NCBI GenBank assembly: GCA_020249025.1
Contig: JADCGM010000158.1
Location: 1 to 5,309, forward strand
Direction: 5' to 3'
Length of the DNA stretch: 5,309 nucleotides
Source of the DNA: Alphaproteobacteria bacterium
GTDB lineage: Bacteria; Pseudomonadota; Alphaproteobacteria; Sphingomonadales; Sphingomonadaceae
Shown here: one piece after another, positions 4,064 to 5,309 of the stretch
Numbering within the stretch: position 1 is the stretch's first letter
Layout of the letters: every line of letters starts with the position of its first letter
Notes under the pieces: model-generated
Seen by the model: the letters and a program-made list of their open reading frames with translations, nothing else
Databases searched by the model: none
What the model was told of the DNA's origin: nothing
Translations under genes and position numbers: made by a program

Positions 4064-5278
4064 ATGGCGAAAATCAAGGTGGTGAACCCGGTCGTCGAAC
4101 TCGACGGCGACGAGATGACCCGGATCATCTGGCAGTGGATCCGCGAGAAGCTCATCCTCCCCTACCTCGATGTCGACCTGCGCTACTACGATCTCTCCGT
4201 CGAGAACCGCGACGCCACCGACGACCGCGTCACCGTCGAGGCGGCGAACGCCATCCGCGAGCATGGCGTCGGCGTGAAATGCGCGACGATCACCCCGGAC
4301 GAGGCGCGCGTCGAGGAGTTCAACCTCAAGCGCATGTGGAAGTCGCCGAACGGCACCATCCGCAACATCCTCGGCGGCGTCGTCTTCCGCGAGCCGATCG
4401 TCATCAAGTCGGTGCCGCGTCTGGTGCCGGGCTGGACCGATCCCATCGTCATCGGCCGCCACGCCTTCGGCGACCAGTACCGCGCCACCGACTTCCGCGT
4501 GCCGGGCCCCGGCAAGCTCACGATCAAGTGGGTCGGCGAGAATGGCGAGGAAATCGAGCACGAGGTGTTCGACTTCCCATCGTCGGGCGTCGCGATGGCG
4601 ATGTACAACCTCGACGACTCGATCCGCGACTTCGCCCGTGCCAGCTTCAACTTCGGCATCGCCCGCAAGTGGCCGGTCTATCTGTCGACCAAGAACACGA
4701 TCATGAAGGCCTATGACGGGCGCTTCAAGGACCTGTTCCAGGAGGTGTTCGACGCCGAGTTCAAGGCCAAGTTCGACAAGCTCGGCATCGTCTACGAGCA
4801 CCGCCTCATCGACGACATGGTCGCCTCGGCGCTGAAGTGGTCGGGCAAGTTCGTCTGGGCCTGCAAGAACTACGACGGCGACGTGCAGTCGGATACGGTG
4901 GCGCAGGGCTTCGGCTCGCTCGGCCTGATGACCTCGGTGCTGATGACGCCCGACGGCAAGACCGTCGAGGCCGAGGCCGCGCACGGCACCGTCACCCGCC
5001 ACTACCGCATGCACCAGCAGGGTAAGCCGACGTCGACCAACCCCGTCGCGTCGATCTTCGCCTGGACCGGCGGCCTCAAGCACCGCGGCGAGCTCGACGG
5101 CACGCCCGAGGTGACGAAGTTCGCCGAGACGCTGGAGCGCGTCTGCGTCGAGACCGTCGAGGAGGGCCACATGACGAAGGATCTCGCGATCCTCATCGGC
5201 CCCGATCAGGCGTGGATGACCACCGAGCAGTTCGTCGACAAGATCGTCGAGAATCTCGAAAAGGCGATGGCCGCCTAA
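4064..5278 (+). CDS. icd: Isocitrate dehydrogenase, NADP-dependent, eukaryote-like (type II)
   Basis: TCA-cycle enzyme that oxidises and decarboxylates isocitrate to 2-oxoglutarate, producing NADPH in the cytosol as a homodimer. The 404-residue sequence aligns by eye without gaps to the numbering of human IDH1 over the first 140 residues: Lys72, Thr77, Ser94, Asn96, Arg100, Arg109, Arg132 and Tyr139 are all present, in KSPNGTIRN and GRHAFGDQY. The metal-binding aspartates are Asp250 (LIDDMVA), Asp273 and Asp277 (NYDGDVQSDTVAQ). The NADP-selecting region reads AAHGTVTRHYR (305-315, Arg312 and His313), followed by TSTNPVASIFAW. Full length and intact, with start ATG at 4064 preceded by only a modest purine site (AAGGG, about 4048-4052). 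It does not resemble the E. coli Icd, which belongs to another subfamily. Codon use is strongly GC-biased, as expected for a highly expressed core gene. It may share transcription with the LOG-family gene upstream, though no promoter was clear in the 61-base gap. Confidence 0.97.
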   Translation: MAKIKVVNPVVELDGDEMTRIIWQWIREKLILPYLDVDLRYYDLSVENRDATDDRVTVEAANAIREHGVGVKCATITPDEARVEEFNLKRMWKSPNGTIRNILGGVVFREPIVIKSVPRLVPGWTDPIVIGRHAFGDQYRATDFRVPGPGKLTIKWVGENGEEIEHEVFDFPSSGVAMAMYNLDDSIRDFARASFNFGIARKWPVYLSTKNTIMKAYDGRFKDLFQEVFDAEFKAKFDKLGIVYEHRLIDDMVASALKWSGKFVWACKNYDGDVQSDTVAQGFGSLGLMTSVLMTPDGKTVEAEAAHGTVTRHYRMHQQGKPTSTNPVASIFAWTGGLKHRGELDGTPEVTKFAETLERVCVETVEEGHMTKDLAILIGPDQAWMTTEQFVDKIVENLEKAMAA

Positions 5279-5309
5279 GCGCGCTTCGCATCGGGGCGCG
5301 GCTTCCGGA

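Noticed and set aside
4040..5170. Minus-strand frame of 376 codons opposite icd
   Set aside because: It is the mirror of a fully conserved icd; the long open frame comes from GC-biased third positions.
5277..5305. Possible terminator hairpin after icd (AAGCGCGC with GCGCGGCTT)
   Set aside because: The stem needs a bulge, no T-run follows, and the window ends a few bases later.

Overview
The window looks like the chromosome of a GC-rich alphaproteobacterium, most likely a sphingomonad (Sphingomonadales). The pointers are strong G/C preference at third codon positions, a short pyruvoyl-type phosphatidylserine decarboxylase followed by phosphatidylserine synthase, an isocitrate dehydrogenase of the eukaryote-like NADP type, a GAAC-N7-GAAC LexA box of the alphaproteobacterial kind, and a small-type SRP RNA. 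The assignment rests on these traits and general protein style, not on a database match.

Left part (1-718): a divergent pair. A regulator runs off the left edge on the minus strand (start near 64); only its first 21 codons are visible, and they resemble a MarR-family N-terminus. It faces a small class I SAM-dependent methyltransferase (146-718, plus strand). The 81-bp gap holds two nearly identical 17-bp operator-like sites in inverted orientation. Each is itself a dyad, and each carries the TTGACA -35 hexamer of one of two mirror-image promoters.

Middle part (719-1859): a gene-free stretch, then a 97-nt minus-strand RNA whose ends pair and whose apex resembles SRP RNA domain IV (897-993; probably ffs). 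Four bases upstream of it ends a minus-strand gene for a 128-residue protein with two CxxC pairs. Next comes an intergenic region with a LexA box (1544-1558) and a perfect DnaA-box match (1587-1595), leading into a 79-residue single-pass membrane protein (1620-1859). This possible SOS-induced small membrane protein is the most interesting item in the window.

Right part (1798-5278): housekeeping metabolism. psd and pssA form a minus-strand pair overlapping by four bases and make phosphatidylethanolamine from CDP-diacylglycerol and serine. The pssA 3' end overlaps the small membrane protein gene tail to tail by 62 bases. Divergent from psd is a LOG-family nucleotide phosphoribohydrolase with a Gly-to-Ser change in its signature motif, followed on the same strand by a complete icd. 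Nothing mobile, no CRISPR array and no tRNA or rRNA was seen.
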